Part shown: piece by piece, positions 37,338 through 46,672 of the stretch
Position numbering within the stretch: the first letter of the stretch is position 1
Layout: every line of letters starts with the position of its first letter
Assembly: GCA_016790075.1 (NCBI GenBank)
Contig: JAEUPP010000013.1
Location: forward strand, 34,465 to 98,464
DNA: 64,000 nucleotides
DNA from: Rhodanobacteraceae bacterium
Lineage (GTDB): Bacteria; Pseudomonadota; Gammaproteobacteria; Xanthomonadales; Rhodanobacteraceae
Reading direction: 5' to 3'
Notes under the pieces: model-generated
Database searches by the model: none
Told to the model about the DNA's origin: nothing
Seen by the model: only the letters and a program-made list of their open reading frames with translations
Program-made: the position numbers and the translations under genes

Positions 37338-37487
37338 CGCAAACGCAGCTGATTGGGCGAAACGGGGCGGCGCGCCGACAGGGCGACGCGCGGCGACACA
37401 CAACATGTGTTTCAGCGCAGTACCGCGCGACACCGGATGCCGTGGCGGCGTCCGGCGGTTACGCGCATTCACCGGGAGGAGTCAGCC

Positions 37488-38288
37488 GTGTCCGCACTAC
37501 TCGAACAGGTATTCACGCCAGATGTGCGTGCGCTGCGCGACGCTTTGCACACGCACCGCGTATTCGACGCGATCCGCGACATGGATTCGCTGCGCGCATT
37601 CATGGAAGTTCACATCTACGCTGTCTGGGATTTCATGTCGCTGGCCAAGCGCCTGCAGCGCGACCTGACCTGCGTCGAGCTGCCTTGGATGCCACCGCCG
37701 GACATCGAAGCTGCGCACCTGATCAACGAGATCATCCTCGGTGAAGAGACAGATACCGGACCAGACGGGCATCCGATCAGCCATATGGATCTCTACATCG
37801 CTGCGATGCGCGAAGTCGGCGCGGACACCCGGCCCTTCCTGCAATTTCTTTCGCTGGTGCGCGAGCGTGTACCGGTGGAGAACGCACTGGGCCGCGTCGG
37901 CGCTCCCACCTGCGTCATTGACTTTGTCACGCATACACTGCGCGTCGCCATCGGTGAGCGCACGCTGGTAGTCATGGCTAACTTCTTCTACGGCCGCGAG
38001 AACGTGATTCCAGGCATGTTCCAGCGCCTGCTCAGCAGCTGGGGACTGGATCGCCTGCAGGCACCGTCGTTCGTCTACTACCTCGACCGGCACATTGAAC
38101 TCGACGGCGACGCCCACGGCCCGGCCGCCGAGGCCATTATCGATCGCGCCCTGCAGCGCGAACCCGAACTCGTCGACGCGGTACGCAAAGCCGCGATCGC
38201 TAGCCTCAGCGCACGCCGTCAGCTCTGGGACGGCACTGAAAAGCTGCTCAGCCGCCTGTCGCGCAGCGCGCGCCGCATTCACGCCTAA
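37488..38288 (+). CDS. DUF3050 family protein (haem oxygenase-like fold)
   Basis: 266 residues. [28 protein letters not shown] at the start is typical of DUF3050, a family with a haem-oxygenase-like helical fold. Internal histidines ([20 protein letters not shown]) could be metal ligands. The GTG at 37488 is chosen because GGAGGA ends seven bases before it; no ATG lies near. The setting after two hemerythrin-like genes suggests diiron or haem-related chemistry. Its reaction is unknown. Confidence 0.82.
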   Translation: MSALLEQVFTPDVRALRDALHTHRVFDAIRDMDSLRAFMEVHIYAVWDFMSLAKRLQRDLTCVELPWMPPPDIEAAHLINEIILGEETDTGPDGHPISHMDLYIAAMREVGADTRPFLQFLSLVRERVPVENALGRVGAPTCVIDFVTHTLRVAIGERTLVVMANFFYGRENVIPGMFQRLLSSWGLDRLQAPSFVYYLDRHIELDGDAHGPAAEAIIDRALQREPELVDAVRKAAIASLSARRQLWDGTEKLLSRLSRSARRIHA

Positions 38289-38304
38289 CCAGCGGCAACG
38301 AGAG

Positions 38305-38337
38305 GCGCCGAACGCTGGGGCCACCGGCGTTCGGCGC
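38305..38337 (+). terminator. strong hairpin, possible terminator after DUF3050 gene
   Basis: GCGCCGAACGC pairs perfectly with GCGTTCGGCGC over an 11-base loop. There is no T-run, so termination is uncertain. Confidence 0.5.
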
Positions 38338-38451
38338 GGTGCCGGGGATGGGCCATCGGCCAGCAGGAATTTGCAGCTGCCGCCGGCACGCATCTTCCCT
38401 TGTGCGATCGCACCATCGTCCCTACCTTCCGGGTTCAGCCCGGGAGGTTTC

Positions 38452-39018
38452 ATGGCGGACAGTTTTCACGCAACAACCATCGTTTCCGTACGGCGCAACG
38501 GCAAAGTGGTGATCGGCGGTGATGGGCAGGTCACCCTGGGGCACACGGTGGTCAAGTCCAACGCGCGCAAGCTGCGCCGTCTCGGCCGCGGCGACGTGCT
38601 CGCCGGATTCGCCGGCGCAACCGCCGATGCCTTCACGCTGTTTGAGCTGTTCGAGGACAAGCTCGCCAAACATGGCAACCAGCTCACGCGTGCCGCGGTC
38701 GAGCTGGCGAAGGAATGGCGTACCGACCGGCGTCTTGGCCGCCTCGAAGCCATGCTGGCCGTGGCTGACCGGGACAGCTCGCTGCTGATCTCGGGCAATG
38801 GCGATGTACTTGAACCTGAACAGGGTTTGATCGCCATCGGTTCCGGCGGCCCTTATGCCCAAGCGGCGGCCAAGGCATTGCTGGAAAACACCGATCTTGA
38901 TGCCCGCAGCATTGTCGAGCGTGCGCTCAAGATAGCCGGCGACATTTGCATCTACACCAATCACTCCATCGCCATCGAAGAAATCGACGGCAACACCGGT
39001 GCGGGCTCTCAGGCCTGA
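38452..39018 (+). CDS. hslV: ATP-dependent protease HslV, peptidase subunit
   Basis: 188 residues of an N-terminal threonine hydrolase that forms a two-ring 12-subunit peptidase with HslU. The catalytic block [20 protein letters not shown] does not follow the start Met directly. Seven residues (MADSFHA) come first and must be removed to free the Thr. [15 protein letters not shown] near residue 125 is conserved. CGGGAGG lies before the ATG. It is followed by hslU after 32 bases. Confidence 0.95.
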   Translation: MADSFHATTIVSVRRNGKVVIGGDGQVTLGHTVVKSNARKLRRLGRGDVLAGFAGATADAFTLFELFEDKLAKHGNQLTRAAVELAKEWRTDRRLGRLEAMLAVADRDSSLLISGNGDVLEPEQGLIAIGSGGPYAQAAAKALLENTDLDARSIVERALKIAGDICIYTNHSIAIEEIDGNTGAGSQA

Positions 39019-39050
39019 CCCTAGCACCTCACTGCCGGAACTCCCCCCGC

Positions 39051-40379
39051 ATGTCCGAATTGACCCCTCGCGAAATCGTCACCGAGCTCGATCGCTATAT
39101 CGTCGGCCAGCACTCCGCCAAGCGCGCGGTCGCCATCGCGCTGCGCAATCGCTGGCGCCGCATGCAGCTGGAACCGTCGTTGCGCGATGAAGTAACGCCA
39201 AAGAACATTCTGATGATAGGCCCCACCGGCGTGGGCAAGACAGAGATAGCCCGCCGCCTCGCCGGGTTAGCCAACGCGCCCTTCATCAAGGTCGAAGCAA
39301 CCAAGTTCACCGAGGTTGGCTACGTCGGCAAGGATGTAGAGTCCATCGTGCGCGACCTCGCCGACTCGGCCTGGAAGATGACCCGCGAGCAGGCCAAGGC
39401 ACGCGTCAGGACCACTGCAGAAGATCGCGCCGAGGAGCGTATCCTCGACGCTCTGCTGCCGCGCCGTGCCGGCGGCTGGGAACGCGACGCGACCGATAGC
39501 AGCGACACGGACACGCGGCAGAAGCTGCGCAAGCAGCTGCGCGAAGGCAAGCTCGACGAGCGCGAAATTGACCTTGAGACCAGCGTGAATGTCGGCGTGG
39601 AAATCGCCGCGCCTCCGGGCATGGAGGAAATGAGCCAGCAGCTGCGCGGCATGTTCCAGTCACTGGCCGGCAGCCGTACGCAATCGCGCAAGCTCACTAT
39701 CAGGGCTGCCCGGCCGATACTGCTGGAAGAAGAGGCCGGCAAACTGCTTAACGAGGACGAACTCAAGGCCGAGGCGCTGCGCAACTGCGAGCAGAACGGC
39801 ATCGTGTTCATCGACGAGATCGACAAGGTCGCCCAACGCGGCGAATGGCATGGTGCCGGTGTCAGCCGGGAAGGCGTGCAGCGTGACCTGCTGCCCCTGG
39901 TCGAAGGCTCGACCGTGTCGACCAAGTACGGCGTGATCAAGACCGATCACATCCTGTTTATCGCCTCCGGCGCGTTCTCGCTGGCCAAACCCTCGGATCT
40001 GATTCCTGAGCTGCAAGGCCGTTTTCCTATCCGCGTCGAACTCGGGGCGCTGAGCAGCGACGATTTCGTGCGCATCCTGCGCGAACCACACAATGCGCTG
40101 ACCAAGCAGTACACAGCTCTGCTCGCCACCGAAGGCGTCACCCTCGAATTCACCGACGACGGCGTTTCGCGCCTCGCCGCCATCGCCTTCCTGGTCAACG
40201 AGCGCACGGAAAATATCGGCGCGAGAAGATTGCACACCGTGCTGGAACGCCTGCTCGATACCATCTCGTATGAAGCGCCAGACCGTAGCGGCACGCAGTA
40301 CCGTATCGATGCCGCCTACGTCGACCAGCATCTGGGCGAACTGGTCAAGGACGAAGATCACTCACGCTATATTTTGTAA
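39051..40379 (+). CDS. hslU: ATP-dependent protease HslU, ATPase subunit
   Basis: 442 residues, full length. It unfolds substrates and feeds them to HslV. Walker [15 protein letters not shown], pore loop [12 protein letters not shown], Walker [12 protein letters not shown] and the C-terminal helix ending SRYIL that docks on HslV are all visible. The I-domain covers about residues 110-230. Its stop is only six bases from the convergent hrpB stop. Confidence 0.97.
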   Translation: MSELTPREIVTELDRYIVGQHSAKRAVAIALRNRWRRMQLEPSLRDEVTPKNILMIGPTGVGKTEIARRLAGLANAPFIKVEATKFTEVGYVGKDVESIVRDLADSAWKMTREQAKARVRTTAEDRAEERILDALLPRRAGGWERDATDSSDTDTRQKLRKQLREGKLDEREIDLETSVNVGVEIAAPPGMEEMSQQLRGMFQSLAGSRTQSRKLTIRAARPILLEEEAGKLLNEDELKAEALRNCEQNGIVFIDEIDKVAQRGEWHGAGVSREGVQRDLLPLVEGSTVSTKYGVIKTDHILFIASGAFSLAKPSDLIPELQGRFPIRVELGALSSDDFVRILREPHNALTKQYTALLATEGVTLEFTDDGVSRLAAIAFLVNERTENIGARRLHTVLERLLDTISYEAPDRSGTQYRIDAAYVDQHLGELVKDEDHSRYIL

Positions 40380-40385
40380 TATTTT

Positions 40386-42914
40386 TCAGGTGCCGCGCGG
40401 CTTGGCCCGTGCCGTCGGCGCGGCAGTCCAGGGATCGTCGGGCCAGGGATGGCGCGGATAACGGCCCTTCAGTTCTTTCTTGACCTCCGGATAGGTGCGT
40501 TCCCAGAAGCCCTTGAGGTCCTGAGTCACCTGGATAGGCCGCTGCGCCGGCGAAAGCAGGTGCAGGGTCAGCGGTACGCGTCCCTGCGCAATGCGCGGCG
40601 TATCGGCAAGGCCGAACAATTCCTGCAGTTTCACCGCCAGCACCGGTGGCTGGCCGTCGGTGTATTCGATACGGCGCTCGTTACCGCTGGGTACACGCAG
40701 ACTCACCGGCGCCTGCGCGTCCAGCGCACGCCGCTGGTCATAGTCAAGCATGCCCGCCAATGCCTGTGACAACTCGTCGCTGCGCAATGCATCGATACGC
40801 GACTTGCCTTCAAGGTACGGCGCCAGCCACTCCTCCAGCGACGCCAGCAGCGCCGCCTCGGACAGATCCGGCAACCCCAATTCCGGACACCAGCCACGCA
40901 GCGCGTTCACGCGCTGGCGCAGTTCACGCGCGTTATCGCTCCAGGGCAACAGATCCAGGCCCGCATCACGCACTGCCGCGAGCAGCGCCGGCACCGCGTC
41001 CGCCGGTGTGACGGCGACCTGCCGCCGGCTCAGCACGAGTGCGGCGAAATGGCGTTCCTCGAACGCTTCGACGGCACGCTTGGCGCCGTTCCAGCGCACC
41101 GTGCGCACGTCGGCGAAGCGCTCGGCAAAATCGCGTTCCAGCTGGTCCGGATCGAACGGCGACGCCGACAGGATCAGGCTGTCTTTGTCCTCGAAACGCA
41201 GATCGAGCGCAATCAGCCAGGGCTCACCGTACAGCGCGGTATTGTCGTGCAGACGCGCGCCGCGGCCGTTGGACAGGGCATAGCGGCGCGGATTGGCCGG
41301 ATCCTGTTTCGCGACCCGATCGGGAAACGCATGCAGCAGCAGATCGCCGATACGCAACGCATCACCGACCTCGCGGGCAGGCGCATCGCTGCGCAGACGG
41401 CGGCGCCATCCGGCACTGGCCTGCTCGAGTGCCGCCAGAGCACCCGTGTCGGCATCACGCGCCGCCCTGGCGCCGTCGCGACGCCAGGCGTGCAATGCCG
41501 CAATACGCAGGCGGAAATCGTCACTGCGCCCGGCCTCCCCACGCAGCGGGCTGCGGGCATCCAGCGCAGCCAGCAGATCGGCGACCAGCGCGCGATCACG
41601 CGCCGGTGCGCGTACCGCGGCAGCAGCCAGTCGCGGCGTCGCACCGAGCTCGATCAGCTCACGCCCCAGCGCCGTGATGCGCCGATCCGCATCAAGCGCA
41701 CCCAGCAGCACGAGCAGCTCGCGCGCCTGGGCAAGGTTGCCGGTTGGCGGCGGATCCAGCCAGGGCAAGCTATCTGCGCCCCAGGCCGCGAGCTCCAGCG
41801 CAAGACCGGATAATTCCACATGTTCAAGCTCCGGCTTGCGCGAAGGCTCCAGCCTCTGGCTTTGCGGCCATAACCGGTACGCACGCCCGAGAGCGACGCG
41901 CCCGGCACGGCCGGCGCGCTGATCGGCGGAGGCTTGGGAAATCGTTACCGTCGAAAGGCGCGTAAACCCCGAGTTCGGATCAAAGCGCGGCTCGCGCGCC
42001 TGGCCGGTGTCGACCACGGCACGGATGCCGGGCAGGGTCACGCTGGACTCGGCCACATTGGTTGCCAGCACGATGCGCCGTGTGCCCTCGGATGCCGGCG
42101 CCAATGCCGCGCGCTGCTCCTGCAGGGATAACTCACCGTGCAGCGCAAGCACCTGCACGGTCGACGCCCGATCAGCAGCGCTACCTAACAGCGTGCGCGC
42201 GCGTTCGATCTCGCGCTTGCCCGGCAGGAAAACCAGGATATCGCCATCCGTTTCGGCCAATGCCAGCTCCGCGACACGGCGCAGGTGCGGCAGCCAGTCC
42301 TCGCCACCACGCACCGGCGGATAGCAAACTTCAACGGGAAAGCTGCGCCCCGCACTCGTAAGCCGCGGCGCATCCAGCCAGCGCGCGACACGCTCCCCAT
42401 CCAGAGTCGCCGACATCACCAGCAGGCGCAGATCAGGACGCAAGGTGTTCTGCACATCCAGCGCCAGCGCAGCGCCCAGATCGCCGTGCAGATGGCGCTC
42501 GTGGAATTCGTCGAACAGGATCGCACCGACGCCAGTGAGTTCGGGATCACTCTGCAGCAACCGTGTGAGTATGCCTTCGGTTACGACCTCGATACGCGTC
42601 GCGGCGGAAACCTTGGCCTCAAAGCGGATGCGATACCCGACCGTCGCGCCGACCTCCTCGCCGAGTTGCCGCGCCATGAACTCGGCCGCCGCGCGCGCCG
42701 CGATGCGCCGTGGCTCAAGCAGCAGGATCTTGCGCCCCGCCAGCCAGGGCTGGTCCAGCAGCGCCAGCGGTACCTGCGTGGTCTTGCCCGCACCCGGTGG
42801 TGCTTCGAGCACGGCACGCGAGCCGCTCGTGAGCGTCGCGAGCAGATCGGGGAGGATTTCGTGGATGGGGAATTCGGCGGGATTCGGGGCGCTCACTGCG
42901 ATAGCGTAGCGCAT
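40386..42914 (-). CDS. hrpB: ATP-dependent helicase HrpB
   Basis: 842 residues of a DEAH/RHA-type helicase: Walker A EAPPGAGKTTQVP, motif II FDEFHERH, motif III VMSATLDGERV, motif VI SADQRAGRAGR and the HrpB-specific C-terminal half ending near PRHPWPDDPW. The family is common in proteobacteria but its physiological substrate is poorly known. The longest frame is used; a GTG six codons in (about 42896) is an alternative start, with no clear ribosome site for either. Confidence 0.94.
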   Translation of the reverse strand: MRYAIAVSAPNPAEFPIHEILPDLLATLTSGSRAVLEAPPGAGKTTQVPLALLDQPWLAGRKILLLEPRRIAARAAAEFMARQLGEEVGATVGYRIRFEAKVSAATRIEVVTEGILTRLLQSDPELTGVGAILFDEFHERHLHGDLGAALALDVQNTLRPDLRLLVMSATLDGERVARWLDAPRLTSAGRSFPVEVCYPPVRGGEDWLPHLRRVAELALAETDGDILVFLPGKREIERARTLLGSAADRASTVQVLALHGELSLQEQRAALAPASEGTRRIVLATNVAESSVTLPGIRAVVDTGQAREPRFDPNSGFTRLSTVTISQASADQRAGRAGRVALGRAYRLWPQSQRLEPSRKPELEHVELSGLALELAAWGADSLPWLDPPPTGNLAQARELLVLLGALDADRRITALGRELIELGATPRLAAAAVRAPARDRALVADLLAALDARSPLRGEAGRSDDFRLRIAALHAWRRDGARAARDADTGALAALEQASAGWRRRLRSDAPAREVGDALRIGDLLLHAFPDRVAKQDPANPRRYALSNGRGARLHDNTALYGEPWLIALDLRFEDKDSLILSASPFDPDQLERDFAERFADVRTVRWNGAKRAVEAFEERHFAALVLSRRQVAVTPADAVPALLAAVRDAGLDLLPWSDNARELRQRVNALRGWCPELGLPDLSEAALLASLEEWLAPYLEGKSRIDALRSDELSQALAGMLDYDQRRALDAQAPVSLRVPSGNERRIEYTDGQPPVLAVKLQELFGLADTPRIAQGRVPLTLHLLSPAQRPIQVTQDLKGFWERTYPEVKKELKGRYPRHPWPDDPWTAAPTARAKPRGT

Positions 42915-42933
42915 GCGGGGGGATCACCGGGCT

Positions 42934-43029
42934 GCGGTAGCTTTGGCGGTGATTCTCGACCTGTGCTCACGCAAGGTGGTGGGCTTGTCCATGTCCGAAC
43001 GCATGACCGCTGCGTTGGTATGCGATGCG
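42934..43029 (+). pseudogene. IS3-family transposase OrfB relic
   Basis: A short reading (LAVILDLCSRKVVGLSMS, then ERMTAALVCDA) matches the rve integrase core of IS3-family OrfB, where the first Asp of DDE lies in this block (VLDLFSRKVVGW in intact elements). The frame has lost everything before and after. It is a decayed insertion remnant. Confidence 0.75.
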
Positions 43030-43097
43030 CCTGCAGCGTCAATAGCCCGCAGAGTGCATCCAACGAAAAGTAGAGGCTCTAGAAAACGGAGAGTCTC

Positions 43098-43181
43098 ATG
43101 CGGAAGCCGACGTACAGCGAAGTGCAGATCGCAGCAATCCTGAAAGAATTGGAAGCAGGCGTAGCGGCAGCGGACGCGGGA
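43098..43181 (+). pseudogene. IS3-family transposase OrfA relic
   Basis: MRKPTYSEVQIAAILKELEA, then GVAAAD, matches the N-terminal helix-turn-helix of IS3-group OrfA (pattern MRKxxFxExQIxxILKExEAG). Only about 28 codons remain. The relic lies after the OrfB piece, the reverse of the order in an intact element. Confidence 0.72.
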
Positions 43182-43301
43182 TTGTTCACGTGCGACGCTT
43201 GGCCGACGCCGTGTGCGCGTGGTGACATCGCTGAAGCCTTACTTGCGCTCTCGGTTTCCCAGGCAAGGCCGGATGCCCTGCTAGGCATGCCGGCCAGGAG
43301 C

Positions 43302-43335
43302 GGGGTGGAATGGATTTTCGTTGAGTCTCCACCCC
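43302..43335 (-). terminator. GC-rich hairpin, possible terminator of the secreted-protein gene
   Basis: GGGGTGGA (43302-43309) pairs with TCCACCCC (43328-43335) just after the minus-strand gene at 43346. No T-run is present on either side. Confidence 0.4.
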
Positions 43336-43345
43336 GCCCGGAGGC

Positions 43346-44548
43346 CTACTCGCAGGTCAAACCATTGAGCTCAATTTCACGACGGCGCCAGGTGTCACGC
43401 GTGCCGGAACCCGAGGGACCGCCGACGGCAGCGGCCGAGCCGTTGTAGCTGAACTTCATGGAATAGCAGTTCGGGAATTCAAATGTGACCGTGCCCCAGC
43501 GCGTCGCCGCCGCGTTGCCGAAATCGCCGGCAAAACCACCGTTGGAGTTATAGATGGTGTCTGCGACGATGGGGCCACGCGCACCGGCCGTGATGCGCGC
43601 CGAACCGAACAACCAGAAAGGCAGTCGGTCAACGCCGTAAGTAAACCAAGCGAACGTGAACAGTTTGTCGGTTGTGCCGACCAGGTCAAACACCTGGATC
43701 AACATGCCTTCGCCAGAATGCGCCGGATCAAACCAGTTGCCGGTCAGATAACCCGTGACTGGAATATTCTGGAATGCGGTCGGGTAGGTAGCCGACGTGG
43801 GGTTGTAAGTCGGCACTGCAATGTCTTGCCCGTTGTCGCCCTGGAAGAAATTGAACAGCGTTACGGTGAACGCGTTATTGAAGTCGAAAAACGCGGTGCT
43901 CGACGAGTTCGTTGCGAAGTTTTCGAGCACGTAGGTCGTGCTGTTGACCAGCGGTTCGTCCGCGTAGCTGTGCGAAACCACGGTATTCGTTTCGTCCGCA
44001 ACACGCACCAGCTTGCGTGAGCTGCTGCCCTGGGTCAGGCGCAGCCCCGGAAACAAGGGGTAGCGGACTGCGTTGCCTTCGTTGGCCGCATCACGATCGA
44101 TCGCGATCAGTGTGACCGCGTCGTAGAACTGGCCACTGCTGCTGCAGGGAATGCGCCAGAGGCGCACGGTCACGGTTTCTTCGTAGAAACGGTCATTGAA
44201 ATTGATGTCTTTCGCTGCAAGCACGACGCGTCTGGAATAGACCGGCGTCGAGGACGACGATGGCGGTGCCGGCAGCGGGTAGTGCAAACAGCTCGGCGCA
44301 TATGCGCGATACCGGTTCGCGCTCGGTGACAGATCCTTGGCGCCGCCTTCATTCGTGCCGTTCGCATCGCGCTTGGGTGTCGAGGCACCAATCAGTACGC
44401 GCGCGGCAGCGTTTTCCTTGGCAGCGCTCTCACCACGCTGCTGTGCAGCGACTCCGGTAATGACGGTTTCGGCTGCTGAGGCCTGCAGCGCCAGCATGGC
44501 GCCGAACAGCAACAACCCCGAAACCAACCCCAGCCTTAACTTACTCAT
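43346..44548 (-). CDS. secreted protein of unknown function with C-terminal GxWFDPxxSGEG domain
   Basis: 400 residues with a signal peptide (SKLRLGLVSGLLLFGAMLAL, cleavage near AAE). Residues about 265-370 hold GNWFDPAHSGEGMLIQVF and FTFAWFTYGVDRLPFWLFGS, a beta-rich repeat common in secreted Xanthomonadales proteins (GLWxNPxxSGxGxxL...FATWFTYD) and not functionally defined. The middle (about 95-260) has predicted beta strands and a Ser/Pro-rich stretch. The ATG at 44546-44548 follows GGAGGA by six bases, against an upstream TTG. Confidence 0.75.
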   Translation of the reverse strand: MSKLRLGLVSGLLLFGAMLALQASAAETVITGVAAQQRGESAAKENAAARVLIGASTPKRDANGTNEGGAKDLSPSANRYRAYAPSCLHYPLPAPPSSSSTPVYSRRVVLAAKDINFNDRFYEETVTVRLWRIPCSSSGQFYDAVTLIAIDRDAANEGNAVRYPLFPGLRLTQGSSSRKLVRVADETNTVVSHSYADEPLVNSTTYVLENFATNSSSTAFFDFNNAFTVTLFNFFQGDNGQDIAVPTYNPTSATYPTAFQNIPVTGYLTGNWFDPAHSGEGMLIQVFDLVGTTDKLFTFAWFTYGVDRLPFWLFGSARITAGARGPIVADTIYNSNGGFAGDFGNAAATRWGTVTFEFPNCYSMKFSYNGSAAAVGGPSGSGTRDTWRRREIELNGLTCE

Positions 44549-44725
44549 AACATTTCCTCCCAAGTATTCCGTGCGAGCCGCGAATGTCCGCGAGAGTGTT
44601 GTGGAACGGATGAATTGCTGGTGAACTTTTTCCCCGGTGGCGGCTTGGACTGCGGTGGGTCAGAACCGCTACAGCACCGCCCTGGCTTTCAGGATAATGG
44701 CCGGTCCTTGTTTGTGGCCATCCCT

Positions 44726-45511
44726 ATGCAGCTTGTCGATATCGGCGCCAATCTGACCCACTCCTCGTTTCAGCATGATCTCAGCGCCGTACTCGAACGC
44801 GCTCGCGCCCACGGCGTTAGCCAGCTTGTGGTGACCGGCGCCAGTCGCGAGGGCAGCCCGCAAGCGCTGGCCCTGGCCCGCTTGCATCCGGGCCTGCTCT
44901 ACGCCACCGCTGGCGTGCATCCACACCATGCCGCGGAGTACGACGGCGACTGCGACGCGCTACTGCGCGAACTCGTCGCAGCTCCAGAAGTGCGTGCGGT
45001 CGGCGAGACCGGTCTGGACTACTACCGCGATCTGTCGCCGCGGCCAACCCAGCAGTTCGCGTTCGAGCAGCAGTTGCAGATCGCGCTGGACTGCGGCAAG
45101 CCGCTGTTCCTGCATCAGCGCGATGCGCATGACGATTTCATGGCCATACTCAAACCCGTGCGCGACAAGCTGGCCGCCGTTGTGGTGCACTGCTTCACGG
45201 GCACGCGCGCTGAACTTTTCGACTATCTCGATCTGGACTGCCACATCGGCATTACCGGCTGGATCTGCGACGAGCGCCGCGGGACGCATTTGCGCGAGAT
45301 CGTCGGCAATATTCCGCTGCAGCGGCTCATGATTGAAACCGACAGCCCCTACCTGCTGCCGCGCAATGTTTCGCCCATGCCCAGCCACCGCCGCAACGAG
45401 CCCATGTACCTTGCGCATATCTGCACCGAAGTGGCACGTGACCGCGGCGAGAGCCTGGAAACGACAGCGCAGGGAACCAGCGCGACCGCGCGGGCGTTCT
45501 TCGCAATCTGA
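44726..45511 (+). CDS. tatD: TatD family 3'-5' DNase/hydrolase
   Basis: 261 residues with the TatD opening MQLVDIGANLTHSSF, metal-binding blocks TAGVHPHHA, AVGETGLDYYRD, PLFLHQRDAHDDF and VVHCFTGT, and ETDSPYLLPRN near the end. It is a metal-dependent nuclease of the amidohydrolase superfamily. The DIGxNLT start follows TatD proper rather than YcfH or YjjV. It is not linked to tatABC here. An ATG follows a GTG/TTG-rich region; 44726 is the only ATG that gives a normal N-terminus. Confidence 0.93.
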   Translation: MQLVDIGANLTHSSFQHDLSAVLERARAHGVSQLVVTGASREGSPQALALARLHPGLLYATAGVHPHHAAEYDGDCDALLRELVAAPEVRAVGETGLDYYRDLSPRPTQQFAFEQQLQIALDCGKPLFLHQRDAHDDFMAILKPVRDKLAAVVVHCFTGTRAELFDYLDLDCHIGITGWICDERRGTHLREIVGNIPLQRLMIETDSPYLLPRNVSPMPSHRRNEPMYLAHICTEVARDRGESLETTAQGTSATARAFFAI

Positions 45512-45595
45512 GCGCCGCTGTAACGGGGAACCAAGCGGCACGCAACCGGTCAGACGCCTCTGGCATCTTACCGGCGCCGCCTTCGAGAACTCCTT

Positions 45596-46669
45596 ATGAC
45601 CCGACCGACCCGCAGCCTGATCTGGATTGCCGGTTTCCTGGCCACGATCGCCGTCCTGGTCGCCCTGATCGCCCCTCGTCTGGCACAGGCGTTTCTCGCC
45701 AACCCGTATTTCAACGGCCTGATCCTACTCGTGCTGCTGGCCGGCATCAGCGTGAACCTGCGCCAGGTGCTGGCACTGAACCGCGATATCGACTGGATAG
45801 AACACTACCGCCGCGCCAATCCCGAACGCCCGGTATCTGGCCAGCCGCGGCTGCTGGCGCCGATGGCGCGCATGCTGGCCGGACGCGAGCGCGGCAAGCT
45901 CGCGTTGAGCCCCAGCTCCATGCGCACCGTGCTTGACGGCGTCTACTTGCGGCTTGAGGAAGCGCGTGACCTGTCGCGTTATCTGATCGGACTTGCGATC
46001 TTTCTTGGCCTGCTGGGCACCTTCTGGGGTTTGCTGGGGACCATTCGTGCGGTGTCGGACATCATCGGCTCCCTCGGCGTCGGCACGGATGCTGTAGCGA
46101 TGTTCAGTGCCCTCAAGGACAACCTGCGCGAACCGCTGGCCGGCATGTCGACCAGCTTCTCGACCTCGCTGTTCGGCCTGGCAAGCTCCCTGGTGCTGGG
46201 TTTTCTCGATCTGCAGGCCGGCCACGCGCAGAACCGTTTCTATAACGAAATGGAGGAATGGCTGTCGACCGTCACCAAGTTGTCTTCAGGCAACGGTATT
46301 GGTGTGGAAACCGATACTTCGGTACCGGCCTATGTACAGGCCTTGCTGGAACAGACCGCCGACGGCCTCGAACGCATGCAGCGGGCGATAGTCGACAGCG
46401 AACGTGAGCGCCGCAGCGCGAACGAGCAGCTGGCCGAACTCAATACCCAGCTCGCGCGCCTGACCGAATTCCTGGGCCGTGATGCGCGGGAACGGCATGC
46501 GGCGACTGAGGTGCAGGAAGATCTGCGCGCCGCGCTGAAATCCATCGCCGGCCAGCATTCGGGCGGACAGGCACTATCCGACGAATTGCGCAGCGAGTTC
46601 CGCCTGCTGTCGCGCACGATAGCGGCTGCGCTCGACAACTCGCGGCACTCCGGCGCCGAGCGTCGCTGA
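45596..46669 (+). CDS. MotA/TolQ/ExbB-like inner membrane proton channel protein
   Basis: 357 residues. Two hydrophobic segments near the start (LIWIAGFLATIAVLVALIAP; YFNGLILLVLLAGISVNL) and two in the middle (LIGLAIFLGLLGTFWGLLGT; LFGLASSLVLGFLDLQ) form a MotA/ExbB-type channel core. The C-terminal 120 residues are coiled-coil-like and charged. It precedes the OmpA-domain partner by three bases. Such pairs form 5:2 ion-driven motors; the driven process is unknown. Confidence 0.85.
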   Translation: MTRPTRSLIWIAGFLATIAVLVALIAPRLAQAFLANPYFNGLILLVLLAGISVNLRQVLALNRDIDWIEHYRRANPERPVSGQPRLLAPMARMLAGRERGKLALSPSSMRTVLDGVYLRLEEARDLSRYLIGLAIFLGLLGTFWGLLGTIRAVSDIIGSLGVGTDAVAMFSALKDNLREPLAGMSTSFSTSLFGLASSLVLGFLDLQAGHAQNRFYNEMEEWLSTVTKLSSGNGIGVETDTSVPAYVQALLEQTADGLERMQRAIVDSERERRSANEQLAELNTQLARLTEFLGRDARERHAATEVQEDLRAALKSIAGQHSGGQALSDELRSEFRLLSRTIAAALDNSRHSGAERR

Positions 46670-46672
46670 CCT

